DNA of 64,000 nucleotides. Origin: Blepharisma japonicum. Lineage: Eukaryota > Ciliophora > Heterotrichea > Heterotrichida > Blepharismidae. Both the position numbers and the translations under genes were made by a program. The stretch lies in NCBI GenBank assembly GCA_949751835.1, contig CATKHK010000051.1, positions 1 through 64,000 of the forward strand. Reading direction: 5' to 3'. The notes beneath the pieces were generated by a model. That model was given only the letters and a program-made list of their open reading frames with translations, was not told where the DNA came from and did not search any database. Positions 1 to 10,809 of the stretch are shown in pieces (positions within the stretch are counted from its first letter, which is position 1; each line of letters starts with the position of its first letter).

Positions 1-260
1 AGGTCAACTACAGAGCAGCCCTAAGTTACTGCACTTTCTTTCAAAAGTGATACCCAGGCAATTGGCACAATAACCCTCAGGCAAACAGCTGTATCCCTGA
101 TCGCGAAACAGCTGAAGGTCAAAACTCATTTGAGGAAACTAGAGGCCGTAGCAGTAAAACCCTTGTTATAAGGGTTATTCTGCAGCAGAATATGGAAATT
201 TTCGGAGTTCGTTCCACACAAGGGTACTTGCACTCATACTCTATTTCCATTTTTCTTTTC
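1..260. other. GC-rich block of unknown nature (structured RNA or gene end)
   Basis: The first about 240 bases are clearly richer in G and C than the AT-rich spacer that follows, so they are probably functional. Two readings compete. As RNA: there is a strong hairpin at about 150-182 (AACCCTT, loop, AAGGGTT, extended by GCAG/CTGC) and another at about 88-112 (GCTGT/ACAGC), and the plus strand has a run of five T near 251. As protein: plus frame 3 is open from position 3 to a TAA near 393 when TGA is read as Trp, and a minus-strand frame from ATG at 127-129 off the left edge would give a Cys-rich peptide. I matched none of these to a known family, and found no convincing SRP, RNase P, U-snRNA or telomerase RNA signature. 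Confidence 0.3.
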
Positions 261-1417
261 GACCCCTCTTATATATACAAAAAAAAAATTTCCTTATTTT
301 TTTGCTATGGAGCCATTTTGGAAAAATGACTAAGTCAAAATGGATGAAAAATTAAATATGGAGGAAGACGAAGGATTTAAAAAGGGAGGTGCTCAAAATC
401 CCATTAAAATTTTAAAATGCTCGAAAATTGAGAGGAACTCATTCAAGATATAGTATATAAGCAAATATAAGCAAATTTAGTTTCATGAGTCATATAATAT
501 TAAAATTATAATTATTCTTATTCTGGCTACTAAAATGTGCAAAAGTGATCAAAAATCAATAAAATTAGAAAAAATAATCTCATAAATTATGATATATCTT
601 AATAAAGCTTTTATGATTTTTAAATCAGTTCAAAATAATAATTATTTAAAAATTATTCATGCAAGGAAATTTTAAAGAAAAATCCTTGAAAGCTGAAGCC
701 AATCTATTTTTGATGTTTTTTAAATAAGAGCATATTATTAAAAATTCATAAACTAAGGAATCGCAGTAAACTCTGTTTGAGAGATTGATTATTTTATTCT
801 ACTTACTTTCAGTATTCAGCTTTATTTGTCTCGATTTCAAATTACTGTTTGCTCTTTTTATTACTTTTACTCCTCAATCTCTTTTAATATGAAAAAGAAA
901 AGGTTTCAACCTTGAACTGAAAAATAAAGATTTCTCTCATTATCGAGCTATATATCACTCTAGCATAAACCATCTATATTTCTTATTTAAGTTGCAATCC
1001 AAATTTAAGTTATTGCCTCAAAATATGACTCAAAAACTCCTAAGAAAAATAATAAATCTTACTAGTGTTCAAATATCTCTACTTGCAAGAGTTATTTGTC
1101 TTATATTTAACTATAGAAATCATCATATAATCTTTTTAAAAAGGCAATATCAATAGAATCCAATTGGCATGTATTATTATAGAAATAAAGACTTTCTCGT
1201 AAATTAGGCAGAAATTAAGAAGCAAAGAGGTCTTCGGCCAAATTAATAGTATAGAAAATAATGAATACATTGTTACAATAATTTATTTTGAAATAAATAG
1301 TGCTTTTAACTAGAAATTAAAAATATCGCTGCAATATTTAATACTCAACCAAAAGTAACTTAAGGGCAAGATTGATAATTAATTATTGAATAAATCTTAC
1401 ATCAATGATGTTCATAA
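261..1417. other. AT-rich spacer, no gene seen
   Basis: This stretch is AT-rich, with stops in all frames even when TGA is allowed, apart from the possible tail of the plus frame that runs to about 393. I see no tRNA, rRNA or clear repeat. It lies downstream of the kelch gene that ends at 1418. Confidence 0.5.
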
Positions 1418-2941
1418 TTATATAGAAACTGGCTCCCATTCGTTCTTTTGATTAATAAATACAGTCGTAGGAGCAATAAATGCAAATACTTTAGAATCCA
1501 AACAGACAGCGTGAATTCCAGGTAAAGGATCCGCTTCTTTTGTTTGGACTTTTCACTCCTTACCATCGAGGACCCATAAACTTTTGCCCAAGACAAGTAA
1601 GTTTCTGCTATCGCAGAGTATTTTAATATTGGAAATTCTCTCAGGAATTCTTAATGATAGTGTTGATCAACTACTGCTAGTGTACTTTTCTATATATTTG
1701 CAGCACTCTCCAGAGTTTAAATCTCCCCCGGCTACATAAACTGCATTTTTGAATATTGCTGCCGATGCATTTGCTCTTGGTGTTTCTAGAGGTTCGATTG
1801 AGCTTCATTTTTCGTTTTTGATATCATAGATTTCACACTCCCTTGAAAGTCCTATGGACCCATAGCCACTAATTGCGTATATAAAGGACTCATTGGCTAT
1901 CACTGTATGCGAGTGCCTGCTTGAAATCATATCAGGTTTCTTATTCAATTTTTCTGTATAAGTATCAAAATAAAACGCATTTTTACAACCAGCCCCATCT
2001 AGAGTTCCTCCGATAATGTAAGTTCCAGTCTGTGCCTGAGCAATTTTGGCATTTTTAGGAAGAGACAAATTGAAATTTTTAAATTCATGAGTTGCAGTAT
2101 TAAAACTAGTCAGACCGCCTAACTTTAAGGTGTAGATAATATAAAATCTTGTCGTAAGAGAAGGTAAATCACCATAAAAAACTACTTGCTCTAATAATAA
2201 ATTTATTTTTTCAGAAAACATGTGATGCTCTGAAACACTCTGCAATTCAGAAATGATTGCCTGGGTTTTTACCCCTGTATTTCTGGTAAGATGCATTCCC
2301 ACAACTCTGCCATCTTTAATGATTGGGAGGCCAGGCAAAGCATCAAACTCATACGAGAGCTTATATGGGTCAACGTTTGTGACCTTCACAATGGAATTAT
2401 TGATATAAACAACATCGTCAATCTTAATTTCCTTGCTTGCAAGTTGCAAGCTTTCCCTTTGCATTTCATTTTTAACTGCTACAAGGGCAAAGCAAAGTGC
2501 TGGGCTTCTGTAGAAGAACTTTTTAGGGTCCAATTCTACCTCGGTTTGTGCATTTAAAGCTTTTTCTGGAGAAGTGATGACTTTACTGGAAGTCATGATC
2601 AGATTAAGGTTTGTTCTAAACGCCATACATGACAAGTCGCCCGAAGTCAAGATAAAACAACTGTCCACTAAATTCGACTCCATATCAGGGTGAAAGATTG
2701 CAATTTCTATTTTGGAAATTGCTTGACTTTTCGAATACAGGGAAAGAACATCTTTATCGCTTCGTAGAAAGTTTCCATTGATATGCAAAGCAATTTTCTC
2801 TGATTTTAATTCTTTAAACTTCTTCTTGGCTAAGTCTTTAATCTCTTGGAGCGATTTCGGTCTTTTATTGAGTTCTCTTTCTCGGGATTTATAGATAAGA
2901 ATGATTTTACCAGACGAATTTGTAGAGCAGCAAGCTCCCAT
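1418..2941 (-). CDS. N-myristoylatable pseudoprotease-kelch fusion protein
   Basis: 507 residues with TGA as Trp; the frame passes TGA at 1805-1807 and ends at TAA 1418-1420. The N-terminus MGACCS is a typical myristoylation/palmitoylation signal, so membrane attachment is likely. Residues about 10-83 look like a small ubiquitin/PB1-type fold (weak call). Residues about 90-235 resemble a chymotrypsin-fold (Trypsin_2-like) domain: the usual T-N-H-H-V around the catalytic His reads TSSKV (about 117-121), the usual LDF(T/A)LVAV reads LCFALVAV (Asp replaced by Cys150), and the usual GSPI reads GLPI (Ser replaced by Leu205). All three catalytic residues therefore appear lost, which suggests a non-enzymatic binding domain. 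Residues about 265-505 carry kelch-type repeats (IIGGTLDGAGC, YAISGYGSIG, VYVAGGDLN), probably a beta-propeller for protein binding. The family call for the middle domain is by eye. No intron was needed. Confidence 0.75.
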
Positions 2942-3259
2942 GTTTCAAATAATTAATGCGTTTTAATGAAAGAATATTTTAATATTTTGACTGCCAAAAT
3001 ATCAGATAAGTTAAAAGACTTGGAAATCTTTAACTGTAATAGAACAATAAATAGCTGAAGTTTTATCTTCTTATGAATAAAAACTTAAAAATCATTCTAG
3101 TCTATAGGCAAGTATAGCCATTGAGTGCTAATTTTGATGAAAAAAGAAATATCAGTGCTATAATTCTAATAAATAAAAGAATTAAAGTATAATTAATTTA
3201 AAATATCGCTATAAAGAGTAACTAAACTTTTTCCAAAAATGGCTCGTTATTAAATAAAA
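2942..3259. promoter_or_regulatory. Divergent intergenic region
   Basis: A 318-bp AT-rich spacer lies between the minus-strand kelch gene and the plus-strand BTB gene, so both promoters must be here. I see no recognisable motif beyond AT tracts. Confidence 0.4.
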
Positions 3260-4636
3260 ATGAATGCCTTTGATATCATAATTCAAATCGGAAACTTGCA
3301 TCTCTCCTGCCCAAAGTTATTACTAACTGAGAATTCAGACTACTTCAGGTCTCTTTTTCAAGGTTCATATTCAGACTCATTGTCCAATTTCTTCAGACTT
3401 CCAGATCACTTTTCATTTACAGGATTTTATCACATTTACGAGCTTATGTATAGGAAAGATACCCTTCCTTATGGCACTCAAATAGCTCTCGAAATTCTCA
3501 AGATTGCTGATTTCCTTCAAGTTTCTCGAAATCTATTCCAGCTTATACTTGCATATATTAAAATAAACTCAGACAACGCGACCTTTTGACTTTCGATGTG
3601 TGAAGGCAAGGAAGAGTGAAACGAGCTTAAAAGTAAAGTTCTCAAAATCTGCAAAGAAGAAATAAATGAAATCATTTATGACGAAAATTTGAGATCTTTT
3701 AAGCTAGAAAATCTATTTGAAATTTTCGATACATCTCGAGTTTATCAGTTAAATCCGGATGATATGAGAGAAATGCTGAATATTCTTTTTGGGGTACAAG
3801 GAGATTCATCAATATCCAAACTGCTTCAAACCATAAGAGATCACTATGAAAATTCAAGCAAAAATGAAGATTCAAGCTTCTCCTGAAAAATTGGAAGCTT
3901 AGACTATGAGCAAAATCAAAATGGCTACTATAAAAGAACTTTTGAATCCGCCACTGATGTATGATGCTTGAAATCGAAAATATCTGAGAGGCTTTATGTA
4001 AGCGTATTCACTGCTCATCAAAAATGTAAAAATAAAGGACACTCAAACGTAAAAAGTCTATTTTACAAATATCAGATGCAATCAGCAAATGGAAATTTCA
4101 TAAAATCATCATTGTTTGGGTTTCCAGTGGACTGGAATTGCTGCTACGGGCCAGCAAGATTTTGTGAGGTCTCAGACATGTCAAAAGAAAGCATGTTAGA
4201 AGTTTGAATAAAAGAAATCCCTCTTCATGGAGCAATTCTCTCTTATATAGTCGACTCAATAGAAACTATTTCGACTGATATTTCTGAACAAGAACTATTG
4301 TTTTTCAATCCAAAAGACATGTTTAGCGTAATTGAATCATGCCATGTCATGAATAAATCTGAAGACACAATTTGCTATCTCCTGGCAAGATATTTGATTC
4401 ATCACCCTGACGAATGTGTAGGAATCATAGAAACCCTAAGGATGTACTGCATGAGCTTGGAAATGCTTCAAACAGTATGCAATCTTCCTTACTTTGACAC
4501 TCTGCCTGATGCCTTCAAGATTAAAATTTTGAAAGAATTCGGGACAAGAGTGACTCCAAAATTGGAGAAGCTGGAGCTTCCAAGCAGCAGAAGTGTGCTG
4601 CGCGTCTTGAACTCAAATTCACTTAATATGAGATAA
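3260..4636 (+). CDS. BTB/POZ-domain protein
   Basis: 458 residues reading four internal TGA codons as Trp; it ends at TAA 4634-4636. Residues 1-105 match the BTB/POZ pattern: FDIIIQIGNLHLSCPKLLL (strand-helix start with the H-x-x-x-L position), then ENSDYFRSLFQGSYSD and a region ending LEILKIADFLQVSRN. BTB domains dimerise and often bridge substrates to Cullin-3 ligases, but no kelch or MATH partner is visible. The C-terminal 350 residues are helical and may include a BACK-like part; I do not recognise another domain. The start is the first ATG after AT-rich sequence, with an A-rich leader. It is not related by eye to the kelch protein next door, and no intron is required. Confidence 0.75.
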
Positions 4637-4700
4637 TTTGAATAACAATTTTGTGAGTTTATGCATAGCTATTTAAGATTTAATTTATATTTCATAGAAA

Positions 4701-6641
4701 ATGGACAAAAGGAGCAAGAGTCCTACTTATATTCACTCTAGCAAGTCTCCTAGAGAAGTGACTGAGGAGATTGAAGAAAAAATTAAAACCAAAAAGAGAA
4801 TGCTGGAAGTCCTCGAACTGGAAGCTGCTATCATAGATGATGAAATCATTGAGCAAGTTCAAGCAAGAGATTCTATTATTGAAGAATTAAACAAAGAAGT
4901 GATTTATTTAAAATCTCATTTGAAATCTTCTGGAAACTCTGACCATTCTAAAGATGAGGAAATGCAAGGACTCAAGGACCGAATTGAGGATATTTTAGCT
5001 GAAAAGACTGAAATTGAAGAGCAATTTTCACAAATTCAAAGTGAAAAGAGACAAATTATCAGTGAAAAAGATGAATTAGAAAAAGCCAATGAAGCTTTAA
5101 TTGAGGAGCATGAGTTATTGAGAGGGGAAAAGCAACTAAAGGCTGACGAAGTAAAACAATTAACAGATGATATTAAGCAGCTGGCTGCAATCATTCAGTC
5201 GATGTCTGAATTAAACAAGGATTTAACCGGGAAAGTGGATAAGTTGAATGCTGATTTGGAACAAAGTGTTATTGCTTCATATGAAGCCAAAGCAAAGGCG
5301 TCTAATATGGAAGAACTTGAAAAGCATTTGAATGAGGCAATTGAAACTAGCAAAAAAATCGAGGAGAAGAGCAAAGATCTTAGAGCCAAGAATAAGCAGC
5401 TAGCTGAATCCAATAAGGAATACATTTCTATTTGTAAAAATATTCAAGTGGAAATAACACCATTTCTAACTGCAAACACCCCAGGCGAAGTCAGAGAGTT
5501 TCTTGTCAAATTTTCAGAAGATTTGGGGAAAGTTCCTCAAGTAATTCAAGAAGAAAACATCATACCTACTGAAAATGTTGCAAATCTTGTTGAAGTTGTT
5601 GAGAATGAAAATAAGGATTTGAGCAAAAGAATAAAAGAACTGCAAAATAGGGAAGCAACTCTATATGAAGAAATTGATGCCCTGAAAAAACTCCTGGAAA
5701 AAAGGGAAAAAGAATATGAAGAAATGGCAAATAAATTAAACCCACTCTTCAATGCTAGTACAACGAATTCTGATCAGGTTAAAGAGCAACTAAGAGAAGT
5801 TCAATTAAAACTTGGAAAAAAGAAAAACAAGTGCAAGCTACTTCAAACCAAATTGCTGGATATTGAACCAAAATACAATAGAAAGCTGACTACTCTTACA
5901 GCGCAAAAAGAAAAAACTGAGAAAATCAACGAAGAACTAAAGGAAAAGATATCAAAGCTTAAACTTCAAATAAGTGGCCTACAAAGCGAAAACAGGGAGC
6001 AAAAAAGGCTTGCTAAGCAATACTCAAATACAATACAAGTGCTCCATGATGAGTTTTGAAAAAGAGATACAGCGCTGATTAAGGTCAAGAGGTCCTTGGT
6101 TCATGCACAGAAAGAAATAAAATCATTAAAAGCACTCGTGGAAAAAGCAGAAACTCATGCTAAAAGCTTAGTCGAGCACCAAACTAACAAAACACTAATT
6201 GAGCTCCAATCTAAAGACCAACAAATTGCCTTGCTTAAAGGTATGCTAAAAGGTAATCCAATAGAGCGAAGGATCCAGAACGATTCGCTCGCAAAGCGAG
6301 GTCACAGCTACAGATCAAGTTATGAGGAAAGCTCAATCAACACTCTCAATACCTCAGCAACTTCAGAAACAAGGTCTTTTTCCAGCTTGACACCAAGCAT
6401 GCTTATTAATAAATTTCTCAAAATGTCATCATTATACAAAGGTAGAGAAGAAACTCCAACTGGAACTAAGCCAAATCTTAACAAGCTCATCATAAACCTA
6501 AGAACTAAACTCAAAATATTTCCCAGTTTCAGCTCTAGCGAGCTTACTGAGAATGTTCCAGAACTCAAGGGCTCTATTGACACATCAAAAAGCCAGCTAA
6601 CACTCGATGAAGTTATAAATGCCATAATATCAACAATTTAA
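4701..6641 (+). CDS. Long coiled-coil protein
   Basis: 646 residues, with one in-frame TGA (6057-6059) read as Trp and a TAA stop. Most of it (about residues 20-480) is heptad-rich, highly charged sequence (KEVIYLKSHLKSS, LEKANEALIEEHELLRGEK, and similar), predicting a long parallel coiled coil. It starts with a Ser/Lys/Pro-rich basic head (MDKRSKSPTYIHSSKSP). The C-terminal 130 residues are Ser/Thr-rich and end in a short hydrophobic helix (VINAIISTI). This is the composition of centrosomal, basal-body or golgin-type scaffolds, but no family signature was recognised. It converges on the next gene with only 64 bp between stop codons. Confidence 0.8.
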
Positions 6642-6705
6642 ATCAAACCATTTAAATGATTTTTTAATTACAATACAATAAATTTTTATCCTAAAGCAAA
6701 CTAAA

Positions 6706-7131
6706 TTACCACTCTTGCTGAAGCCAAGAAACAAGTTTGTCAGATCTGCCTATATATTCATTTGACTGCTGCTCAATCATCTTCTGCTCCTTTTCCAAGC
6801 ATTTGATTTGCTTATCAATCCTCATGTTTTCTGAGGTCAATTGTACAAATTCTTCTCTCATCTGTTCAATTAGTTCGTGCAATTTTGTTTCTACTAAAGG
6901 GTTTAAGTCATTTGTATCTTTTTCTATGTGTTCTTTCATAACACTCAGCTCACCGTGCAAACTGCTACAGGATGCTTTGTAGCTTTGGAGTGACTCCTTA
7001 CCTTCTTTGACTGCCAAATTGATATTTCGTAAAAGGCCACTAACTGTTGACTCTTCTATATAAGTTTGCAGCTGTTCTGGGTCTCGAAAAGTTGAAATAG
7101 TTGAATAAGGAGTGAAACGTTGTCTTTCCAT
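6706..7131 (-). CDS. Small coiled-coil protein of unknown function
   Basis: 141 residues, ATG start, TAA stop. The protein has a short N-terminal head (MERQRFTPYSTISTF) and then continuous amphipathic helix rich in Glu, Lys and Gln, ending SWLQQEW. The gene lies 14 bp downstream of the HEI10-like gene on the same strand, the closest same-strand spacing here. That leaves almost no room for its own promoter, so either a very compact promoter or co-transcription is possible. No family recognised. Confidence 0.65.
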   Translation of the reverse strand: MERQRFTPYSTISTFRDPEQLQTYIEESTVSGLLRNINLAVKEGKESLQSYKASCSSLHGELSVMKEHIEKDTNDLNPLVETKLHELIEQMREEFVQLTSENMRIDKQIKCLEKEQKMIEQQSNEYIGRSDKLVSWLQQEW

Positions 7132-7145
7132 TTATTTTAATTAAT

Positions 7146-7829
7146 TTATGAACTGTTAAGTTTCGAAGGAGTGAAAAGGCTTGAAGCGTGAGGAGTAAAG
7201 GGCCTTTTGAAAGGCTTGGAGCCTGTGTCAAAAGAAATGCCGGAAAATAATTTATTTGTCGAAAAATTATTTTCTTGCTCACCTAAAGCAAAGATTTTCC
7301 TATTACTGGGAGGATCAAAGACTTGAGGAGAGCGCATATTGCTTTTGAGCTGCTGGTTTTCTTGTGTAAGCTGAGCATTTTGTTGTTGTACATGCTGAAA
7401 TTGCGATGCGAGCTGTTTGTAGTGGTCTTTTAACTCCAGATATCCTTGCTGAGTTGCATAAAATGCTTGCTCAGTTTGCTTAACCTTTTCCCTATATACA
7501 TTTTCCTTCTGCGAAGCCAAGTTTTTAACTTGTGCGACTTCAAGGTTTTTTTGGGCTTGCCAAAATTCTAATCCAACCCCTGCCGATTCCAGAATTTCTG
7601 AAGGATTGAATCCTATTAGTGCAATCCTTTTGCGTTCATTTATGTATTTTTTTGAAAAATTGGCTGATGTGACATTTACTTGTCTGTTACAGATTGGGCA
7701 TGTCTGATGAGAAGAAAATCATTCTTTTCCATGCTCTGCACATAAAACATGCCCACAGCTGATCAAGCATACTCTCTCTCCTAGTAGTGTGCTGCAAGAT
7801 GGAGCGTTGCATTTAAATTCAGATGCCAT
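7146..7829 (-). CDS. HEI10/CCNB1IP1-like RING protein (meiotic crossover E3 ligase)
   Basis: 227 residues; the start at 7827-7829 is chosen because the RING begins at residue 7 and the frame crosses one TGA (Trp37). The RING is Cys7-x4-Cys12-x12-Cys25-x-His27-x2-Cys30-x2-His33-x10-Cys44-x2-Cys47, the same unusual C-x4-C-x12-C-x-H spacing as animal CCNB1IP1. Next comes a segment GFNPSEILESAGVGLEFWQ that parallels the post-RING region of CCNB1IP1/HEI10, then a Gln-rich coiled coil (about 95-165) and a basic Ser/Pro/Phe-rich tail (PFKRPFTPHASSLFTP). That is the full HEI10 layout. HEI10/Zip3 proteins mark crossover sites on the synaptonemal complex or paired chromosomes by SUMO or ubiquitin ligation. 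Alternative: another Zip3-family RING protein. Expression would be expected in conjugation. Confidence 0.87.
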
Positions 7830-7859
7830 TATTAAATATCAAATTAAATTGAGAGTTAT

Positions 7860-8588
7860 TTAATACTTAGCCATAAAGTGCCGCGAAGGGTAGTAATAAT
7901 TGGGGCCAGGGGATGATGATTCATTTAGATATGAGTACCGTTTACTATCGGAGGGAATTACAGCTCGGGGAGATTGGGCCCTAATTTTATTCTCATTATA
8001 TGCATAAGCAGCTGGACCTGGACTAGAAACTTCAACATCAAGAAGTTTTCTTCTTGCTGTATTAAAACTGCTATGTCCAACTATACTGCTGAACTCGGAA
8101 AAATGTGATGCAAGCTGTTTTGATTTTGACAGCTCAATTCGGCTTATTGAATTGTGTATATCCTTGCTTCTCTGCCTTTGAGAGACTTCAGGCGAGGAGG
8201 CTAAGCTTAATGCTGCTCGATTTTTGCTAGTTTTTATTCTGCTATTTAAACTTTCCCTTCTTTTTTCTACCATACTCGTCAACGATTGAAAAGTTTCATG
8301 GATGTGCTGTGGACTTGCAACTGAATTTTCGACTGATACTCTGGTTTCTTCTGACCCATCGTTTAGCTGTGACTCATAGATTTCGTCAATTAAGTTGCAG
8401 ACTAACTGCTTTAATGGTTCTTTTATGTTTGATCCGCTTTGATGCAAGTCTTTTTTATTCAATAATATCGAAAACAAGGATTTGATAGTATTTAAATCTC
8501 CAGACCTTGATAGATATGCTTTTAATTCAGTTTGGCTCAGTTTCTGATTAGCATGTGATGGTTCTGTATACAAATTTATATCAGACAT
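7860..8588 (-). CDS. SHIPPO/STPGR-like repeat protein
   Basis: 242 residues with ATG start and TAA stop. The N-terminal half is helical and the middle is Ser/Lys-rich. The C-terminal 70 residues carry two Pro-Gly-Pro repeats, SPGPAAYAYNENKI and SPGPNYYYPSRHF, which match the STPGPxxY (SHIPPO/ODF3) consensus. Proteins with these repeats bind microtubules in axonemes or the cortex, so a ciliary or cortical role is likely. Two repeats is few for the family, so the protein is only SHIPPO-like. It sits 30 bp upstream of the HEI10-like gene on the same strand. No TGA or intron is needed. Confidence 0.6.
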   Translation of the reverse strand: MSDINLYTEPSHANQKLSQTELKAYLSRSGDLNTIKSLFSILLNKKDLHQSGSNIKEPLKQLVCNLIDEIYESQLNDGSEETRVSVENSVASPQHIHETFQSLTSMVEKRRESLNSRIKTSKNRAALSLASSPEVSQRQRSKDIHNSISRIELSKSKQLASHFSEFSSIVGHSSFNTARRKLLDVEVSSPGPAAYAYNENKIRAQSPRAVIPSDSKRYSYLNESSSPGPNYYYPSRHFMAKY

Positions 8589-9386
8589 TTTTTAGTTATA
8601 GACATTTTTTAAAAGAAAGCTCTATTTGCGGTATTTTAAAGCTATTTAGCTTTTATAGATATAAAATAAATTTTTATTATATCTAATTAACTAAAGATAA
8701 TTATTTAATGTATAAATTATGAAAGAGTTGCTTGATAACTTAAAAAGTTTTGGATAATTCCTTTTTTATTTCATTTTTTATTACATTTCTTTTTTTTTAA
8801 CTATTCTGACTGATTATAAATAATTAAATTTAACTTGATATCTATTTTATAAATAAATATAAATTACTAGGAGTAAATAATTAAATATTTTGCTGAAATC
8901 TCTTTAGCAAAGTAAAGAAGATATTTTTTGATTAAAGAAATCTCTTTAAGCTTATATTATTCTAATAAATAGAACTAAAAGATTTTATTTTCAATCAAAT
9001 GCAAATATGACTATTTTTAGCTTTATAGCATTAGCAAAGTTGCATATTTCGAAATCAGACTATTATAATTTTTTTTTATTTTCAATCCAAAATGTTCTAA
9101 AACTTTTTTGAATTTGGATTTAAATATGGTAATTATTGAATATACATTACCAAAATTTATTGTTTAAACATGTATAGAATATATAATTTCAACAACGTTA
9201 TTAATGTATTATGGCAAACTTATGAGTTTCATTTTTATCGATAATGGAAAAACTTTCATTTATAATTGCGGTTATGATAATAATTTTATTATGCTCTATT
9301 TTATTGAGATTTCTTATTATATAATTTAAAGACTTAAATTGTTGGGGCAGTTGCAAAAAATGTGCTCCAATGGAATATCATACAAT
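8589..9386. other. AT-rich spacer, no gene seen
   Basis: About 800 bases of very AT-rich sequence, closed in all frames. It contains the promoter side of the SHIPPO-like gene and the 3' end of the zinc-finger gene. A short motif (AAATCTCTTTA) occurs twice near 8895-8955. Nothing else was recognised. Confidence 0.45.
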
Positions 9387-9929
9387 TTATTTTTCTTGGG
9401 TGATTTCTTCATGCCTCACAAGTATATGAGCTTTCAATGTATACTTCTCTTTAAACATCTTCTCGCAATAAGGACATCTTTCTGTCCTTTCCTCAGTATG
9501 CTTAAGCATATGCTTTTTCAAATCTGACGGTGAGTAGTTTTTCTTGCCACACAAAGTGCAAGAATATTTAAGCATCGCAGATTTTGCTTGGTCGTTGTGA
9601 ATTTTCTGATGTTTGTTCAGCTCATACTTCCTCCTGAAGGCCATTGGGCACTCGTCACACGAGTAAGGCCGTTCGCCATTATGCCCCATCAGGTGGGTCT
9701 TTAACCGATCTTTCTGATAAAATCCTTTACCGCACTGTTCGCAATAAAATGGGAATGTCCCGGCATGTCGGAACTGATGCTCTACTAATTTTGCTTTCTG
9801 AGAAAACTCCTTGTTGCAGACATCACATTGTCATTGCTTGTGCATCGCATGAGTTTGCTGATGTAGTGACAAGGCTGAGCTGCTAGACAATAGTTTTTCG
9901 CAGATATTACAAATAAACTTGGCTTCCAT
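9387..9929 (-). CDS. Six-finger C2H2 zinc-finger protein
   Basis: 180 residues made almost wholly of C2H2 fingers. The start is the ATG at 9927-9929, reached by reading one TGA as Trp in the first inter-finger linker region. The fingers begin FICNICEK, WQCDVCNK, FYCEQCGK, YSCDECPM, YSCTLCGK and ERCPYCEK, each with the following x12-H-x3/4-H. The linker HNGERPYSCDEC is a good TGERPY-type linker between fingers 3 and 4; the other linkers are non-canonical. The protein is probably a DNA-binding regulator, with no effector domain. C2H2 arrays are less common in ciliates than in animals. The stop TAA is 9387-9389. Confidence 0.88.
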
Positions 9930-10809
9930 TGATTTTAAATTGTCCCAGTAACATCTATAGGTATGATTTCATCAAGTTTTCTAGTATTTTGGGAATTTCC
10001 TCGCTTGAAGATTGTTCAAGATATTATTTTTATTTCGGATCTTAATAGGATACACTAAAGATTAAGAGAGAAAATCAACAAAAGAGCAGTTGATTTTGGT
10101 AGATCTTAGTGAGATCTCTAATTGGACATTTTGGGGTTTGGCGTGTTAACTCCAAAGTGGGAAATTATTTATAAATAAATTTTCATTTTTCATTTTTGAA
10201 AGGACGCAAAGATATCTTTTCGTTAAAAGCCAGGATATTCTAGATTGGAACTTACTACTAAAGCAGGATGCTCACTTATACTTGTACTATCATTCTATAA
10301 AAGGGGGCACATTGCTGGAAGGAAAGAATGGAGATCATTAATGCTGATATCACAATTGTGATATCTTTACTTGAATAACTAAGAACATTGAAGCAGGCAG
10401 GATTGTGATAATAAGCAAGAATTCAATAACTAAATTCAATAGAAGCTTATTTGCAAGACTGAAAAGCGTATTCATCATTTTAGTAGTTGAGTCTATAATC
10501 ATGACCAAAAAAGTGTCTTGTGTTTTCTCAAGAATATTTAATGCTGGTGTCAATTGACAAAGACTATTATTTATTTCACTCTATTTTATATATTGTGATA
10601 TCTAGAAAAGCTACAACTATTATTCAAAAGGGAGGAATTCTTTCATCCAAGCAGAAGATATTCCATCTAATAGAATACTTTAGAACAAAAGCTTTAAGAA
10701 GAAAGCATTGGACTATTGAGGCATATTTTAACAGCTTGAATTATATTTTTCTAAGCTTAGGTTATTGAATTATGTATTAAAAATTCAATTTTAAAGTAAT
10801 TAATTACCA
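9930..10809. other. Spacer with a possible gene relic and a 20-bp palindrome
   Basis: About 880 bases between the zinc-finger and PIPK genes. On the plus strand, protein-like fragments follow one another in different frames: about 10185-10340 (ending LLEGKNGDH), ATG 10331 to 10380 (MEIINADITIVISLLE) and 10342-10780 (AGRIVIISKNSITKF through AYFNSLNYIFLSLGYW, with one frame change near 10553). No family was recognised. A degraded gene or mobile element fits, but chance open frames also fit. The minus strand of the same piece can encode a hydrophobic peptide, which may be its shadow. A perfect palindrome lies at 10346-10365. Confidence 0.25.
10346..10365. repeat. Perfect 20-bp palindrome
   Basis: GATATCACAATTGTGATATC reads the same on both strands. 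It falls inside the possible relic, in protein-like sequence. It could be a dimeric regulator site, a transposon end remnant or chance. Confidence 0.5.

Noticed and set aside
1-250. SRP, RNase P, telomerase or U-snRNA identity for the GC-rich block
   Set aside because: Short resemblances (GGTCAAAACTC, CCCTAA) lack the required surrounding motifs and spacing.
5195-5752. Minus-strand Ser/Phe-rich frames inside the coiled-coil gene, and similar ones at 6320-6625, 15925-16575, 26523-26792 and 58347-58697
   Set aside because: They are antisense shadows of Lys/Glu-rich coding sequence, which reads as Phe/Ser on the other strand.
10350-10553. Minus-strand hydrophobic peptide as a membrane protein gene
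   Set aside because: It is short, lacks a good context, and lies opposite equally protein-like plus-strand fragments; neither strand could be confirmed.
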